Positions 27,272 to 35,176 of a stretch of DNA of 64,000 bases are shown in pieces. The position numbers were made by a program, and so were the translations under genes. The notes under the pieces are model-generated. The model searched no databases. It worked only from the letters and a program-made list of their open reading frames with translations, and had not been told where the DNA came from. Numbering within the stretch: position 1 is the first letter of the stretch; each line of letters begins with the position of its first letter. This stretch comes from Actinomadura macrotermitis (GTDB taxonomy: Bacteria; Actinomycetota; Actinomycetes; Streptosporangiales; Streptosporangiaceae): positions 682,001-746,000 of the forward strand of contig NZ_WEGH01000004.1 of assembly GCF_009604375.1 (NCBI RefSeq), read 5' to 3'.

Positions 27272-28198
27272 ATGACGCGCGTGGTCGTGGTTGGCGACTT
27301 GATGACCGACACCGTGGCACGTGCCGCGTTCCCCCTCGCCAAGGGCAGCGACACCCCAGCCGCCGTGTCCTCCCACGGGGGTGGTTCAGGGGCGAACGTC
27401 GCCTCCTGGCTCGCCCTCAACGACGTCGACGTCGCGTTCGTCGGCCGCCGCGGCTCCGACATCGCGGGGCGCAACCGCGACATGGAGCTGATGGGCTACG
27501 GCGTCGACGCCCGCCTGGTGATGGACTCCGAACGGCCGACCGGCACCTGCGTGGTGCTGGTGACCCACAAGGGCGACCGCACCATGCTGTCGGACCCCGG
27601 CGCCAACGCGGCGCTGCTGGTCGAGGACGTCGAACGCTGCAAGGACCTGTTCAACCAGGGCGTCCACCTGCACCTGTCGGGCTACTCCCTGATCAACGAA
27701 GGGTCCCGCAAGGCGGCCATCCACGCCCTGGAGCTGGCCCGCAAGGCGCAGATGTCGATCTCGGTGGACGGCGGCTCGTCGTCGCCGCTGAAGCGGATGG
27801 GCGCCGAGCCGTTCCTGGAGTGGACCCAAGGGGCCCGGCTGCTGGTGCTGAACACCGGCGAGGCCGAGGTGCTGACCGGGCGCGAGCAGCCCGACCAGGC
27901 CGCCAAGGTGCTCACCGCCTGGTACCCGCAGGTGGTCATCAAGACCGGCGCGGACGGCGCCCTGTGGTACACCAACGGCCGGCCCGAGCCGGTCACGGTC
28001 GCCGCCGAGCCGGTCGAGAAGATCGTGGACGGCACCGGCGCGGGCGACGCGTTCGTCGCGGGCTTCCTGCCGCCGTGGCTGGACGGCAAGCCGCCCGCCG
28101 AGGCCCTCGCCGCCGGCTGCCGCCTCGCCGCGCAGGCCCTGCAGCACCTGGGCGCCCGCCCGTCCCTGGACGTCCTGGACAACCCCATCAAGAACTGA
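27272..28198 (+). CDS. PfkB-family carbohydrate kinase
   Basis: This is a 308-residue sugar or nucleoside kinase. Family signature 1 reads GGGSGANVASWLALNDVDVAF; signature 2 is DGTGAGDAFVAGFL with catalytic Asp259 and the anion hole. Position 1 sits in VVVVGDLMTD. ATG 27272 has GAGG 11 nt upstream; ATG 27263 is also in frame. The substrate cannot be told from sequence (ribokinase-like or ADP-dependent groups fit). A strong hairpin follows the stop. Confidence 0.9.
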   Translation: MTRVVVVGDLMTDTVARAAFPLAKGSDTPAAVSSHGGGSGANVASWLALNDVDVAFVGRRGSDIAGRNRDMELMGYGVDARLVMDSERPTGTCVVLVTHKGDRTMLSDPGANAALLVEDVERCKDLFNQGVHLHLSGYSLINEGSRKAAIHALELARKAQMSISVDGGSSSPLKRMGAEPFLEWTQGARLLVLNTGEAEVLTGREQPDQAAKVLTAWYPQVVIKTGADGALWYTNGRPEPVTVAAEPVEKIVDGTGAGDAFVAGFLPPWLDGKPPAEALAAGCRLAAQALQHLGARPSLDVLDNPIKN

Positions 28199-28211
28199 TC
28201 GATCGATCCGC

Positions 28212-28259
28212 GCGCCCTCGTGGCCGACCGGCCCCCATCCCGGTCGGCCACGAGGGCGC
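28212..28259. terminator. perfect 20-bp hairpin after pfkB
   Basis: Arms GCGCCCTCGTGGCCGACCGG (28212-28231) and its exact complement (28240-28259) enclose an 8-nt loop. No T-tract follows, which is usual for GC-rich actinobacterial terminators. It lies 13 bp after the pfkB stop. Confidence 0.85.
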
Positions 28260-28327
28260 ATCCGTCCGCGAACACCTGCCGGATGCGCCACGGCGATGAG
28301 CCCCAGCCCAAGTCCGGCCGAGGACAT

Positions 28328-28514
28328 CCAGCGGCGCAGCCTCCGGCTGAGGAACCGCCCCGTCGGCAGACCAGGCGAGACGGGCTGCACTCGGCCCGGA
28401 AGTACCTCGCCATCAATGGCGAAAGCCCTGGACACCCCGCCCAGGACCGACGGAAGTCGTCCACCGGCGCAGCCCGGCCGGGAACCGCCCGGTCAAAAGA
28501 CCAGGCGGGACGAC
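28328..28514. repeat. imperfect ~55 bp duplication in the pfkB-recQ gap
   Basis: The 328 bp between the pfkB terminator and the convergent helicase hold no credible gene. Two related blocks occur, at 28328-28384 and 28461-28514. Both run from GGCGCAGCC through GGAACCGCCC to AGACCAGGCG. They may be remnants of a duplicated intergenic element. Confidence 0.4.
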
Positions 28515-28587
28515 CTCCGGAACGCCCCGGCACCGGAGGACCCCAGCCGGGGCGGGCCGTGCCCGGGCCGGGCGGGTGGCCTCGTGA

Positions 28588-30726
28588 TCAGCTGGGGACG
28601 GCCAGGACCAGGGGGAGGACGGCGGGGGCGCCCGCCTCGCGGAGCAGCCGGGCGGCGACGGTCACCGTCCAGCCCGACTCGATGCGGTCGTCGACCAGCA
28701 GGATCGGGCCGCCCGCGTCGCGGGCGGCGGCCGCGACGTCATCGGGCAGCGTCAGGCCGTGCCAGACCGAGCGCAGGCGCTGCGCGCTGTTGTGGCGGCG
28801 CGGCACCGGCTCGCCGAGCGGGACGAGCTCGCCGAGGTAGGGCAGCCGGCCGATCCGGGCGAGGCGCCGAGCCAGCGAGCCGACCAGCAGCGGGCGGGTC
28901 CGCGAGCCGACCGCGACGACGCCGGCGGGGCGCTCGGCCCAGTCCCAGGCGGTGAGGACCTTCACCACGGCGCCGAACATCTCGTCGGTGATCTCGGCGT
29001 CGGGCGCGCCCTCGGCGAGCAGGGCGCGCAGCCGGTTGCCCCAGCCGATGTCGGTGAGGCGGCCGAGGGCCCGGCCCGTCTCGGCCTGCGCGTCCGGCGG
29101 GATGCGGCCGGACACGCCGGGGTCGTCCTTGACGCCGGTCGGCCACATGCGGCGCGGCGCGACGTCCACGCCGGGGCGGTGCAACCGGTCGCGGGCCTGC
29201 GCGGCGCCTTCGGCGCTGACCTCGCCGGACCGGTGCACGCCGGTGCAGTTGTCGCAGCGGCCGCAGGGCGCGGCGGCCGGGTCGTCGAGCTGGCGACGCA
29301 GGAACTCCTCGCGGCAGCCGGTGGTGGCGATGTAGTCGAGCATCGCCTGCTGCTCGCGGCCCCGCTCGGCGGCGACGCGGGCGTAGCGCTCGCGGTCGTA
29401 GGACCACGGCTCGCCGGTGGCGGTCCAGCCGCCCTTGACGCGGCGGACGGCGCCGTCGACGTCCAGCACCTTCAGCATCATCTCCAGCCGCGCCCGGTTC
29501 AGGTCGACGCGCGGTTCCAGCGCGCCGGTGGACAGGGGGCGGCCCGCCTCCTCCAGCACCGCCAGGGTGGTGCGGACGATCTGCTCGGGCGGGAACGCCA
29601 GGCTCGCGAAGTACGCCCAGATGTCGCGGTCCTCGCGGCCGGGCAGCAGGATCACCTCGGCGCGGTCGACGCCGCGGCCCGCGCGGCCGATCTGCTGGTA
29701 GTAGGCGACGGGCGACTGCGGCGCGCCCACGTGCACGATGAAGCCGAGGTCGGGCTTGTCGAAGCCCATGCCGAGGGCGCTGGTGGCGACGAGCGCCTTC
29801 AGCTTGTTGTCCTGCAGGTCGCGTTCGGCCTGCAGGCGCTCGGCGGGGTCGGTCTGGCCGGAGTAGGCGGCCACCTCGTAGCCGCGTTCGCGCAGGTAGC
29901 CGGTCAGCTCGTGGGCGGCGGCGACGGTCAGGGTGTAGATGATGCCCGAGCCCGGCAGGCCGTCCAGGTGCTCGCCGATCCAGGCGACGCGCTGCTCGGC
30001 CGACGGCAGCGACACCACCGACAGGTGCAGGGAGTCGCGCTCCAGCGCGCCGCGGAGGACAAGAGCGCCCCCTGGCGAAGCCTCCCCCGCGCCTTGGACC
30101 GCGCGGTCGTCGGTGAGCTGCTCGGCGACGTCCTCGGTGACGCGGGCGTTGGCGGTGGCGGTGGTGGCGAGCACCGGGATGCCCGGCGGCAGGTCGGCGA
30201 GCAGGGTGCGCAGCCGCCGGTAGTCGGGCCGGAAGTCGTGGCCCCAGTCGGAGATGCAGTGCGCCTCGTCGACCACGACCAGGCCCGCGCCGGCGGCGAG
30301 CTTGGGCAGCACCAGGTCGCGGAAGTCGGGGTTGTTCAGCCGTTCGGGGCTGACCAGCAGGACGTCGACGGCGCCGCCCTCGACCTCGGCGAAGATCTGC
30401 TGCCAGTCCTCGGTGTTGGCGGAGTTGATGGTGCGGGCGTGGATGCCGGCCCGCTCGGCCGAGTCGATCTGGTTGCGCATCAGCGCGAGCAGCGGCGACA
30501 CGATGACCGTGGGACCGGCGCCGCGTTCGCGCAGCAGCCGGGTCGCCACGAAGTAGACGGCCGACTTGCCCCAGCCGGTGCGCTGCACGACCAGGGCGCG
30601 GCGGCGGTCGACGACCAGGGCGCGGATCGCCGTCCACTGGTCCTCGCGCAGCCGGGCGTGCTCACCGGCCAGCGCCCTCAGGCAGCGTTCGGCCTCGTCT
30701 CGCAGCGTGTCCTCCGAAGTGCTCAC
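28588..30726 (-). CDS. RecQ-family DNA helicase with C-terminal phosphoribosyltransferase-like domain
   Basis: This is a 712-residue SF2 helicase. Motif I is TGWGKSAVYF (Lys54). DEAH appears in VVDEAHCISDWGHDFRP, motif III in LATTATAN and motif VI in QQIGRAGRGVDRA. The RecQ zinc-binding cysteines (CREEFLRRQ...CGRCDNC) follow. The last ~120 residues are not HRDC. They end in LLVDDRIESGWT (676-687), the PRPP-binding loop of type I phosphoribosyltransferases of the ComF kind. Helicases of this composite type occur in actinomycetes; the role of the added domain is unknown. Confidence 0.87.
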   Translation of the reverse strand: MSTSEDTLRDEAERCLRALAGEHARLREDQWTAIRALVVDRRRALVVQRTGWGKSAVYFVATRLLRERGAGPTVIVSPLLALMRNQIDSAERAGIHARTINSANTEDWQQIFAEVEGGAVDVLLVSPERLNNPDFRDLVLPKLAAGAGLVVVDEAHCISDWGHDFRPDYRRLRTLLADLPPGIPVLATTATANARVTEDVAEQLTDDRAVQGAGEASPGGALVLRGALERDSLHLSVVSLPSAEQRVAWIGEHLDGLPGSGIIYTLTVAAAHELTGYLRERGYEVAAYSGQTDPAERLQAERDLQDNKLKALVATSALGMGFDKPDLGFIVHVGAPQSPVAYYQQIGRAGRGVDRAEVILLPGREDRDIWAYFASLAFPPEQIVRTTLAVLEEAGRPLSTGALEPRVDLNRARLEMMLKVLDVDGAVRRVKGGWTATGEPWSYDRERYARVAAERGREQQAMLDYIATTGCREEFLRRQLDDPAAAPCGRCDNCTGVHRSGEVSAEGAAQARDRLHRPGVDVAPRRMWPTGVKDDPGVSGRIPPDAQAETGRALGRLTDIGWGNRLRALLAEGAPDAEITDEMFGAVVKVLTAWDWAERPAGVVAVGSRTRPLLVGSLARRLARIGRLPYLGELVPLGEPVPRRHNSAQRLRSVWHGLTLPDDVAAAARDAGGPILLVDDRIESGWTVTVAARLLREAGAPAVLPLVLAVPS

Positions 30727-30872
30727 CCGTACTTGCTATCAGGCGCCGCCGACACCCCGCGCCGAAATCGGCTCCTGTGGAAAACCCCACTCCGCCGGCG
30801 GGCCGGGGACCGGCCGGGCGCGGGTAGCCTCGGGCAAGATCGAATCGAGTGGAGCGGAGGACACGTCCGGGC

Positions 30873-32249
30873 ATGGGGCAGGCGGCGGAACGGTTGCGGC
30901 GGAGCTGGCTGGCCCTGATGGACGGCACCGTCCCCGAACCTCCCGAGGACGAGCCCGGCGAGTGCTTCGACCCGCGCGCGATCGACCTGGTGCTGCGGGT
31001 CGGCGAGCTGCTCCTGGCCTCCGGCGAGTCCACCGAGCGCGTCAACGAGGCCATGCTGAGCCTCGCCGTCGCCTACGAGCTGCCGCGCTGCGAGGTGCAG
31101 GTCACCTTCACCAGCCTGCTGGTGTCGGCGCATCCGGGCAACGGCGCGCCGCCGGTCACCGGGACGCGCGCGATCCGGCGGCGCACCCCCGCCTACTGGC
31201 GGCTGACCGAGCTGCACGCGCTCGTGCAGCAGGCGTCCATCGGGATGCTGGACCTGGACGACGCCCTCGTCCGGCTGCAGGAGATCAAGCGGGGCCGCGC
31301 CCCCTACCCGCCGTGGCTGATGGTGGTGTCGCTCGGGCTGATCGCGGCGTTCGCGGGTGTGCTCGGCGGCGGCGGGCCGATCGTCGCGGCCACCGCGTTC
31401 GTGGCGACGCTGCTCGGCGACCGCACCGCCGCCGCCCTCGCGCGGCGCGGCATCGCCGAGTTCTTCCAGCTGGCGGTCGCCGCCGGGATCGGTGCGACGG
31501 CGGCGGTGGTGGTGGTCGCGATGGGCAATCCGGGCCGGGCGTCCACCATCGTGACCGGCGCGATCCTGGCGCTGCTGCCGGGCCGCCCGCTGGTGGCCAG
31601 CATCCAGGACGGCATCACCGGCGATCTGGTCAGCGCGGGCGCGCGGCTGCTGGAGGTCTTCTTCATCATCGCCGCGATCGTGGCCGGGCTCGGCGCGGTC
31701 GTGTACACGGCGGTCAAGCTCGGCGTGGACGTGAACGTCGGCGACCTGCCGAGCGCGCCCACGCTGCTCGCCCCGCTCCCGGTGCTCGCGGCGGCCGGGG
31801 TGTCGGTGACGTTCGCGGTCTGCCTCGCGGTGCCGCGCGCCGTGCTGGTCCCGGCGGCGGCGGGCGGCGCGCTGATCTGGGTGGTGTACGCGCTGCTGCT
31901 GAACGCGGGGATCGTGCCGGTGCTCGCCTCGGCGCTGTCGGCGGTGTTCATCGGCCTGATCGGCAGTTCCTTCGCGCGGAGGCGGAACGCGCCCACCCTT
32001 CCCTACATCGTCCCGGCCATCTCGCCGCTGCTTCCTGGAACGCTCCTTTATCGCGGGATGGTGGAGCTGAACACCCCCGACGGCGTGACCGAGGGGGCGC
32101 TCAGCCTGGTCGCGGCGCTGTCGGTGGCGCTCGCGCTCGGTGCCGGGGTGAACCTCGGCGGGGAGCTCGTGCGGGCGTTCCAGCGCGTCGGGCTGAGCGC
32201 GTCGGGCCGCTGGGCGCGGCCCGCGGCCCGCCGGACCAGGGGCTTCTGA
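30873..32249 (+). CDS. thrE: ThrE-type threonine/serine exporter
   Basis: This is a 458-residue membrane protein with both halves of the exporter. The N-terminal DUF1212 part (RVGELLLASGESTERVNEAM, TFTSLLVSAHP) is followed by about ten hydrophobic helices (ILALLPGRPLVASIQDGITG; PYIVPAISPLLPGTLLYRGM). The family exports Thr and Ser by proton motive force in Corynebacterium. ATG 30873 is preferred because GGAGGA lies 11 nt before it and TAGCCT (30825-30830) is a suitable -10. GTG 30849 in the same frame lacks a ribosome site. Confidence 0.88.
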   Translation: MGQAAERLRRSWLALMDGTVPEPPEDEPGECFDPRAIDLVLRVGELLLASGESTERVNEAMLSLAVAYELPRCEVQVTFTSLLVSAHPGNGAPPVTGTRAIRRRTPAYWRLTELHALVQQASIGMLDLDDALVRLQEIKRGRAPYPPWLMVVSLGLIAAFAGVLGGGGPIVAATAFVATLLGDRTAAALARRGIAEFFQLAVAAGIGATAAVVVVAMGNPGRASTIVTGAILALLPGRPLVASIQDGITGDLVSAGARLLEVFFIIAAIVAGLGAVVYTAVKLGVDVNVGDLPSAPTLLAPLPVLAAAGVSVTFAVCLAVPRAVLVPAAAGGALIWVVYALLLNAGIVPVLASALSAVFIGLIGSSFARRRNAPTLPYIVPAISPLLPGTLLYRGMVELNTPDGVTEGALSLVAALSVALALGAGVNLGGELVRAFQRVGLSASGRWARPAARRTRGF

Positions 32250-32269
32250 GAACTGTCGGTGCCGCGGTC

Positions 32270-32282
32270 TAGCGTCCGTGGC
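32270..32282 (+). promoter_or_regulatory. leaderless promoter -10 (TAGCGT)
   Basis: TAGCGT at 32270-32275 lies 7 nt before the ATG at 32283. This sets the start of the 108-residue gene and argues against the slightly longer upstream frame. Confidence 0.45.
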
Positions 32283-32609
32283 ATGTACCGACAGGGAGAC
32301 ATCCTCATCGTGCCCCTCGCGGAGGAGGCCGTTCCGCCGACCGTGCGCGACCTGCCGCCCGCGCCCCGCGACGGCCGGGGCCGGATGGTGCTGGCGCTCG
32401 GCGAGGCGACCGGCCACGCGCACGCCCTCGCCGCCCCCGGCACGCTGCTGCGGTCGCCGGACCCGCTCACCCCCGACCACCTGCATCTGCCCGACGGCGG
32501 CCGGCTCGTGCACGAGGAGCACGCGGCGATCTCCCTGCCGAAGGGCTGGTACCGGGTGGTCCGGCAGCGCGAGTACGTGCCGGGCGCCGTCCGGGTGGTG
32601 GCCGACTGA
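32283..32609 (+). CDS. 108-residue uncharacterised protein coupled to DUF6745 gene
   Basis: The small cytosolic protein opens MYRQGDILIVPLAEEAVPP and contains TGHAHALAAPG and HEEHAAISLPKGWYRVVRQREY. The latter is a compact beta-rich tail seen in phage-like and plasmid-borne small proteins that start with a QGD motif. Function unknown. The stop overlaps the ATG of the DUF6745 gene (TGATG), so the two are made together. The several histidines in GHAH and HEEH could bind metal, but this is speculative. Confidence 0.75.
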   Translation: MYRQGDILIVPLAEEAVPPTVRDLPPAPRDGRGRMVLALGEATGHAHALAAPGTLLRSPDPLTPDHLHLPDGGRLVHEEHAAISLPKGWYRVVRQREYVPGAVRVVAD

Positions 32610-33607
32610 TGGACGCCCTCGACCACGCGAGCCTGCTGCTGGCCTGGCAGGAGACCGCGTTCGCCACCGGTCCGGCCGACCGTCCCCGCGCCGAGGCCGG
32701 CATCACCGCCGCCTACGCCGCCGCCGGGCTGCCCGCTCCCGGGCGCTTCGTCTGGGTCTCCTCCCCCGCCGAGGGCGCCCGCGCCGCCGCGGCCCTCACC
32801 GACGCGGGCGGCAGCGTCCGCGACGCCGTCCGCACCCGCCCGTGGGAGCGGGCCCGCGCCGCTGCCGCCGCCGAGCTCGGCCCGTCCGGGTGGGCGGCCG
32901 CCTGGGCCCGCACGGGCGCGCCGCTGTGGGAGCAGACGAGCTCCCTCGTCGCGCGCATCCGCCAGGGCCTCGGCGACGAGGAGCTGCGCGCGGCGACGCT
33001 CGACGCCGTCCTCGGCCAGCACGACGCGCCCTGGCTGGCGCTGTTCGACGAGCTCGGCCGGCTGGAGCCGCTGGCGGGCCTCGCCGAGGCCGCCCGCGCG
33101 GCGGGCTGGTGGTGGCCCCGCGAGCGCGCGGTGATCGTCTGCGAGCGGCCGGCCGAGCTGCACCGCGACGAGCCCGGCCGGCTGCACCGCGGCGACGGCC
33201 CCGCCCTCGCCTACCCCGACGGGTTCGCGCTGCACTCCTGGCGCGGCATGCCGATCCCGGCCGGCTTCGTCTCCTCGCTGGAGGGCCTCACCCCGGCCCG
33301 GATCGGCGCCGAGGAGAACGCCGAGCTGCGCCGGGTCATGCTGGAGATCTTCGGCTACGACCGCTACCTCGCCGAGACCGGCGCGCAGCCGCTGCACCGC
33401 GACGAGACGGGCGTGCTGTGGCGGATCGACCTGGCGGGCGACGAGCCGATCGTCATGGTCGAGGTCGTCAACTCCACCCCCGAGCCCGACGGCACGTCCC
33501 GCACCTACTATCTGCGGGTCCCGCCCGGCACCGCCACCGCCCGCGCGGGCGTGGCGTGGACGTTCGGCGTCAGTGAGGCCGACTACCACCCGCAGCGCGA
33601 GACCTGA
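32609..33607 (+). CDS. DUF6745 family protein
   Basis: This is a 332-residue cytosolic protein. The central signature WWWPRERAVIVCERPAELH followed by DEPGRLHRGDGPALAYPDG and the ALHSWRGMPIP strand defines DUF6745, found mostly in actinomycetes and cyanobacteria with no assigned function. A second short echo (ETGAQPLHRDETGVLWRID) lies near residue 258. It is translationally coupled to the 108-residue gene, which suggests a two-protein module. Confidence 0.75.
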   Translation: MDALDHASLLLAWQETAFATGPADRPRAEAGITAAYAAAGLPAPGRFVWVSSPAEGARAAAALTDAGGSVRDAVRTRPWERARAAAAAELGPSGWAAAWARTGAPLWEQTSSLVARIRQGLGDEELRAATLDAVLGQHDAPWLALFDELGRLEPLAGLAEAARAAGWWWPRERAVIVCERPAELHRDEPGRLHRGDGPALAYPDGFALHSWRGMPIPAGFVSSLEGLTPARIGAEENAELRRVMLEIFGYDRYLAETGAQPLHRDETGVLWRIDLAGDEPIVMVEVVNSTPEPDGTSRTYYLRVPPGTATARAGVAWTFGVSEADYHPQRET

Positions 33608-33620
33608 CGGGACCGGCGGC

Positions 33621-33648
33621 CCCCTGGCGGCCCCCGAGCCGCCAGGGG
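33621..33648. terminator. 11-bp hairpin between convergent genes
   Basis: CCCCTGGCGGC and its exact complement enclose a 6-nt loop. It lies in the 48-bp gap between the DUF6745 gene and the LCP gene, so it can end both transcripts, including the long STM4015-LCP operon. Confidence 0.75.
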
Positions 33649-33655
33649 ACCGGGT

Positions 33656-35002
33656 TCACGCCTGGCCCTTGTCGCAGATGTCGTCGCTGGCCCGGGTCTC
33701 GCCCTGCAGATGCGGGATGCCGCCCGAGGCGTCCTTCAGCTGCGGGAAGCCCGCCCCGATGACGAGGTCCACGACGTCGGGCGCGCCGCCCTTGCGCGGT
33801 TTGACCGCGGCGCCCGGGACCAGCTTGGCGAGCTCCTCGGCCTGCTGCCGGGCGCCGCTGCCGTAGCGGATCTGGGTCGGCGCGGGACGGGTCAGGGTGC
33901 CGACCTTCACCACCGTGTAGCCGCGCGACTTCAGGGCCGCGGCGGTGGTGCGGGCCTGCCCGGCCGCCGCGGTGGCGTTGTAGACGCGCACCTTGCCCGG
34001 CGGCACCGTCGGCTTCGGCGCGGGCGCCGGGACGGTCCGGTCCTCGCGGACGGCCTCGAAGAACGGCGCGGCGGCCTCGGTCAGCTCCACCCGGTTGGCG
34101 TCGCGCGACCAGGGCCGGCTCGGGACGGTGACGAAGCGCAGCTTGCCGGCGGTGAGCCCGCGCATGCTCTGCGCGATCTTGAGCATGTCCCCCACCGACA
34201 GCGCCCTGTCGGTGGTCAGCGATTTGGCCGAGGCGCTCAGCAGCGCGTTCAGCCGGGCGGGGTTGGCGAGCACGCCGCCGCTCATCGCCTGGTTGGCCAG
34301 TGAGCCGAGGAACCGCTGCTGGCGCTTGATGCGCTGGGTGTCGCTGCCGTCGCCGAACCCCGTGCGGCTGCGCACGTAGGCGAGCGCGTCCTCGCCCTGC
34401 ACCCGGTGCCGGCCCTGGGACATGTGCAGGCCGGACTTGCGGTCGTTCACGTCGTTGGGCAGGCAGACCCACACACCGCCGACGGCCTTGGTGATGCCCT
34501 TGAACCCGACGAAGTCGAGCTGGACGAAATGGTCGAGGTGGATGCCCGACAGCTTCTCGATCGTCTTCATCGTGCACGACGGCCCGGCCCGGCCGATCGC
34601 CTCGTTCAGCATCGCCAGCGTCGAGGAGGCCGACCTCGTGCCGTCCTCGCGGGTGCAGGAGGGGATCGGCGCCATCAGGTCGCGCGGGAAGGTGATCCCC
34701 ATCGCCTGCCGGCCGCCCGGCGACAGGTGCAGGACGATCATCGTGTCGGACGCCGGGACCTTGTTGCGGTAGCCCCGCCCGTACTTGGCGTTCGCGCCCT
34801 TGCGGCTGTCGGAGCCGAGCATGAGGATGTTGAGCGCGCCGTTCAGCTTCTTCGGCCGGTCCTTGCCGAGGAGCCGGTCGGAGTCCTCGTGCCCGATGCT
34901 GCTCTGCAGGTTCCAGTAGTACCCGTACGCCGACAGGCTGCCGGTCACCAGCAGCGCGGCGACCGCGATGGCGAGCCAGGCGAGCGGTCCTTTCGGGCGC
35001 AT
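33656..35002 (-). CDS. LytR-CpsA-Psr (LCP) family protein with LytR_C domain
   Basis: This is a 448-residue cell-wall assembly enzyme. A single N-terminal membrane helix (AWLAIAVAALLVTGSLSAYGY) anchors an extracellular LCP domain (~55-215; LNILMLGSDSRKG, SDTMIVLHLSP, ITFPRDLMAPIP, GEDALAYVRSRTGFGDGSDTQRIKRQ split over motifs). A LytR_C domain follows (~335-425; KVRVYNATAAAGQA). LCP proteins transfer lipid-linked glycopolymers to peptidoglycan. The ATG overlaps the stop of the 37-codon ORF, making it the last gene of the STM4015-STM4011 operon. Confidence 0.9.
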   Translation of the reverse strand: MRPKGPLAWLAIAVAALLVTGSLSAYGYYWNLQSSIGHEDSDRLLGKDRPKKLNGALNILMLGSDSRKGANAKYGRGYRNKVPASDTMIVLHLSPGGRQAMGITFPRDLMAPIPSCTREDGTRSASSTLAMLNEAIGRAGPSCTMKTIEKLSGIHLDHFVQLDFVGFKGITKAVGGVWVCLPNDVNDRKSGLHMSQGRHRVQGEDALAYVRSRTGFGDGSDTQRIKRQQRFLGSLANQAMSGGVLANPARLNALLSASAKSLTTDRALSVGDMLKIAQSMRGLTAGKLRFVTVPSRPWSRDANRVELTEAAAPFFEAVREDRTVPAPAPKPTVPPGKVRVYNATAAAGQARTTAAALKSRGYTVVKVGTLTRPAPTQIRYGSGARQQAEELAKLVPGAAVKPRKGGAPDVVDLVIGAGFPQLKDASGGIPHLQGETRASDDICDKGQA

Positions 35003-35115
35003 CAGCGGCTTCCGCCGATGTGCCTGGCCAGCCGCTCGCGCTGGCGGGCGAGCGCGGCCGGCGACCGGGCCTCCAGGGCGCGGCCGAGGTCGCGCAGTAA
35101 CTTCAGGATGTCCAT
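35002..35115 (-). CDS. 37-residue basic amphipathic peptide downstream of radical SAM gene
   Basis: The ORF reads MDILKLLRDLGRALEARS...RHIGGSR. It predicts one amphipathic, Arg-rich helix with leucines spaced 3-4 apart and a GGSR tail. An AAGAGG ribosome site lies 9 nt before ATG 35115. Its stop overlaps the LCP start codon. It lies 61 bp after the STM4011-type radical SAM gene, behind a 13-bp inverted repeat. It could be a leader that couples LCP translation, a regulatory peptide, or a peptide substrate of the adjacent radical SAM enzymes. It has no Cys; possible modification sites are Ser, Arg, His and Asp. No known family is recognised. Confidence 0.5.
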   Translation of the reverse strand: MDILKLLRDLGRALEARSPAALARQRERLARHIGGSR

Positions 35116-35130
35116 GCGGAACGCCTCTTT

Positions 35131-35171
35131 CCGGGTGGCATGTCGGCTATGTATCGCCACATGCCACCCGG
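35131..35171 (-). promoter_or_regulatory. 13-bp perfect inverted repeat preceding the 37-codon ORF
   Basis: CCGGGTGGCATGT (35131-35143) and its exact complement (35159-35171) flank a 15-nt spacer. On the minus-strand transcript the hairpin starts 5 nt after the radical SAM stop and directly abuts the AAAGAGG ribosome site of the 37-codon ORF. It could be a processing site, an attenuator, or a protein-binding site; the large loop argues against a simple terminator. Confidence 0.6.
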
Positions 35172-35176
35172 CGGGT

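Noticed and set aside
30723-32522. Long minus-strand ORF opposite thrE
   Set aside because: Antisense shadow; thrE has clear membrane helices and family motifs.
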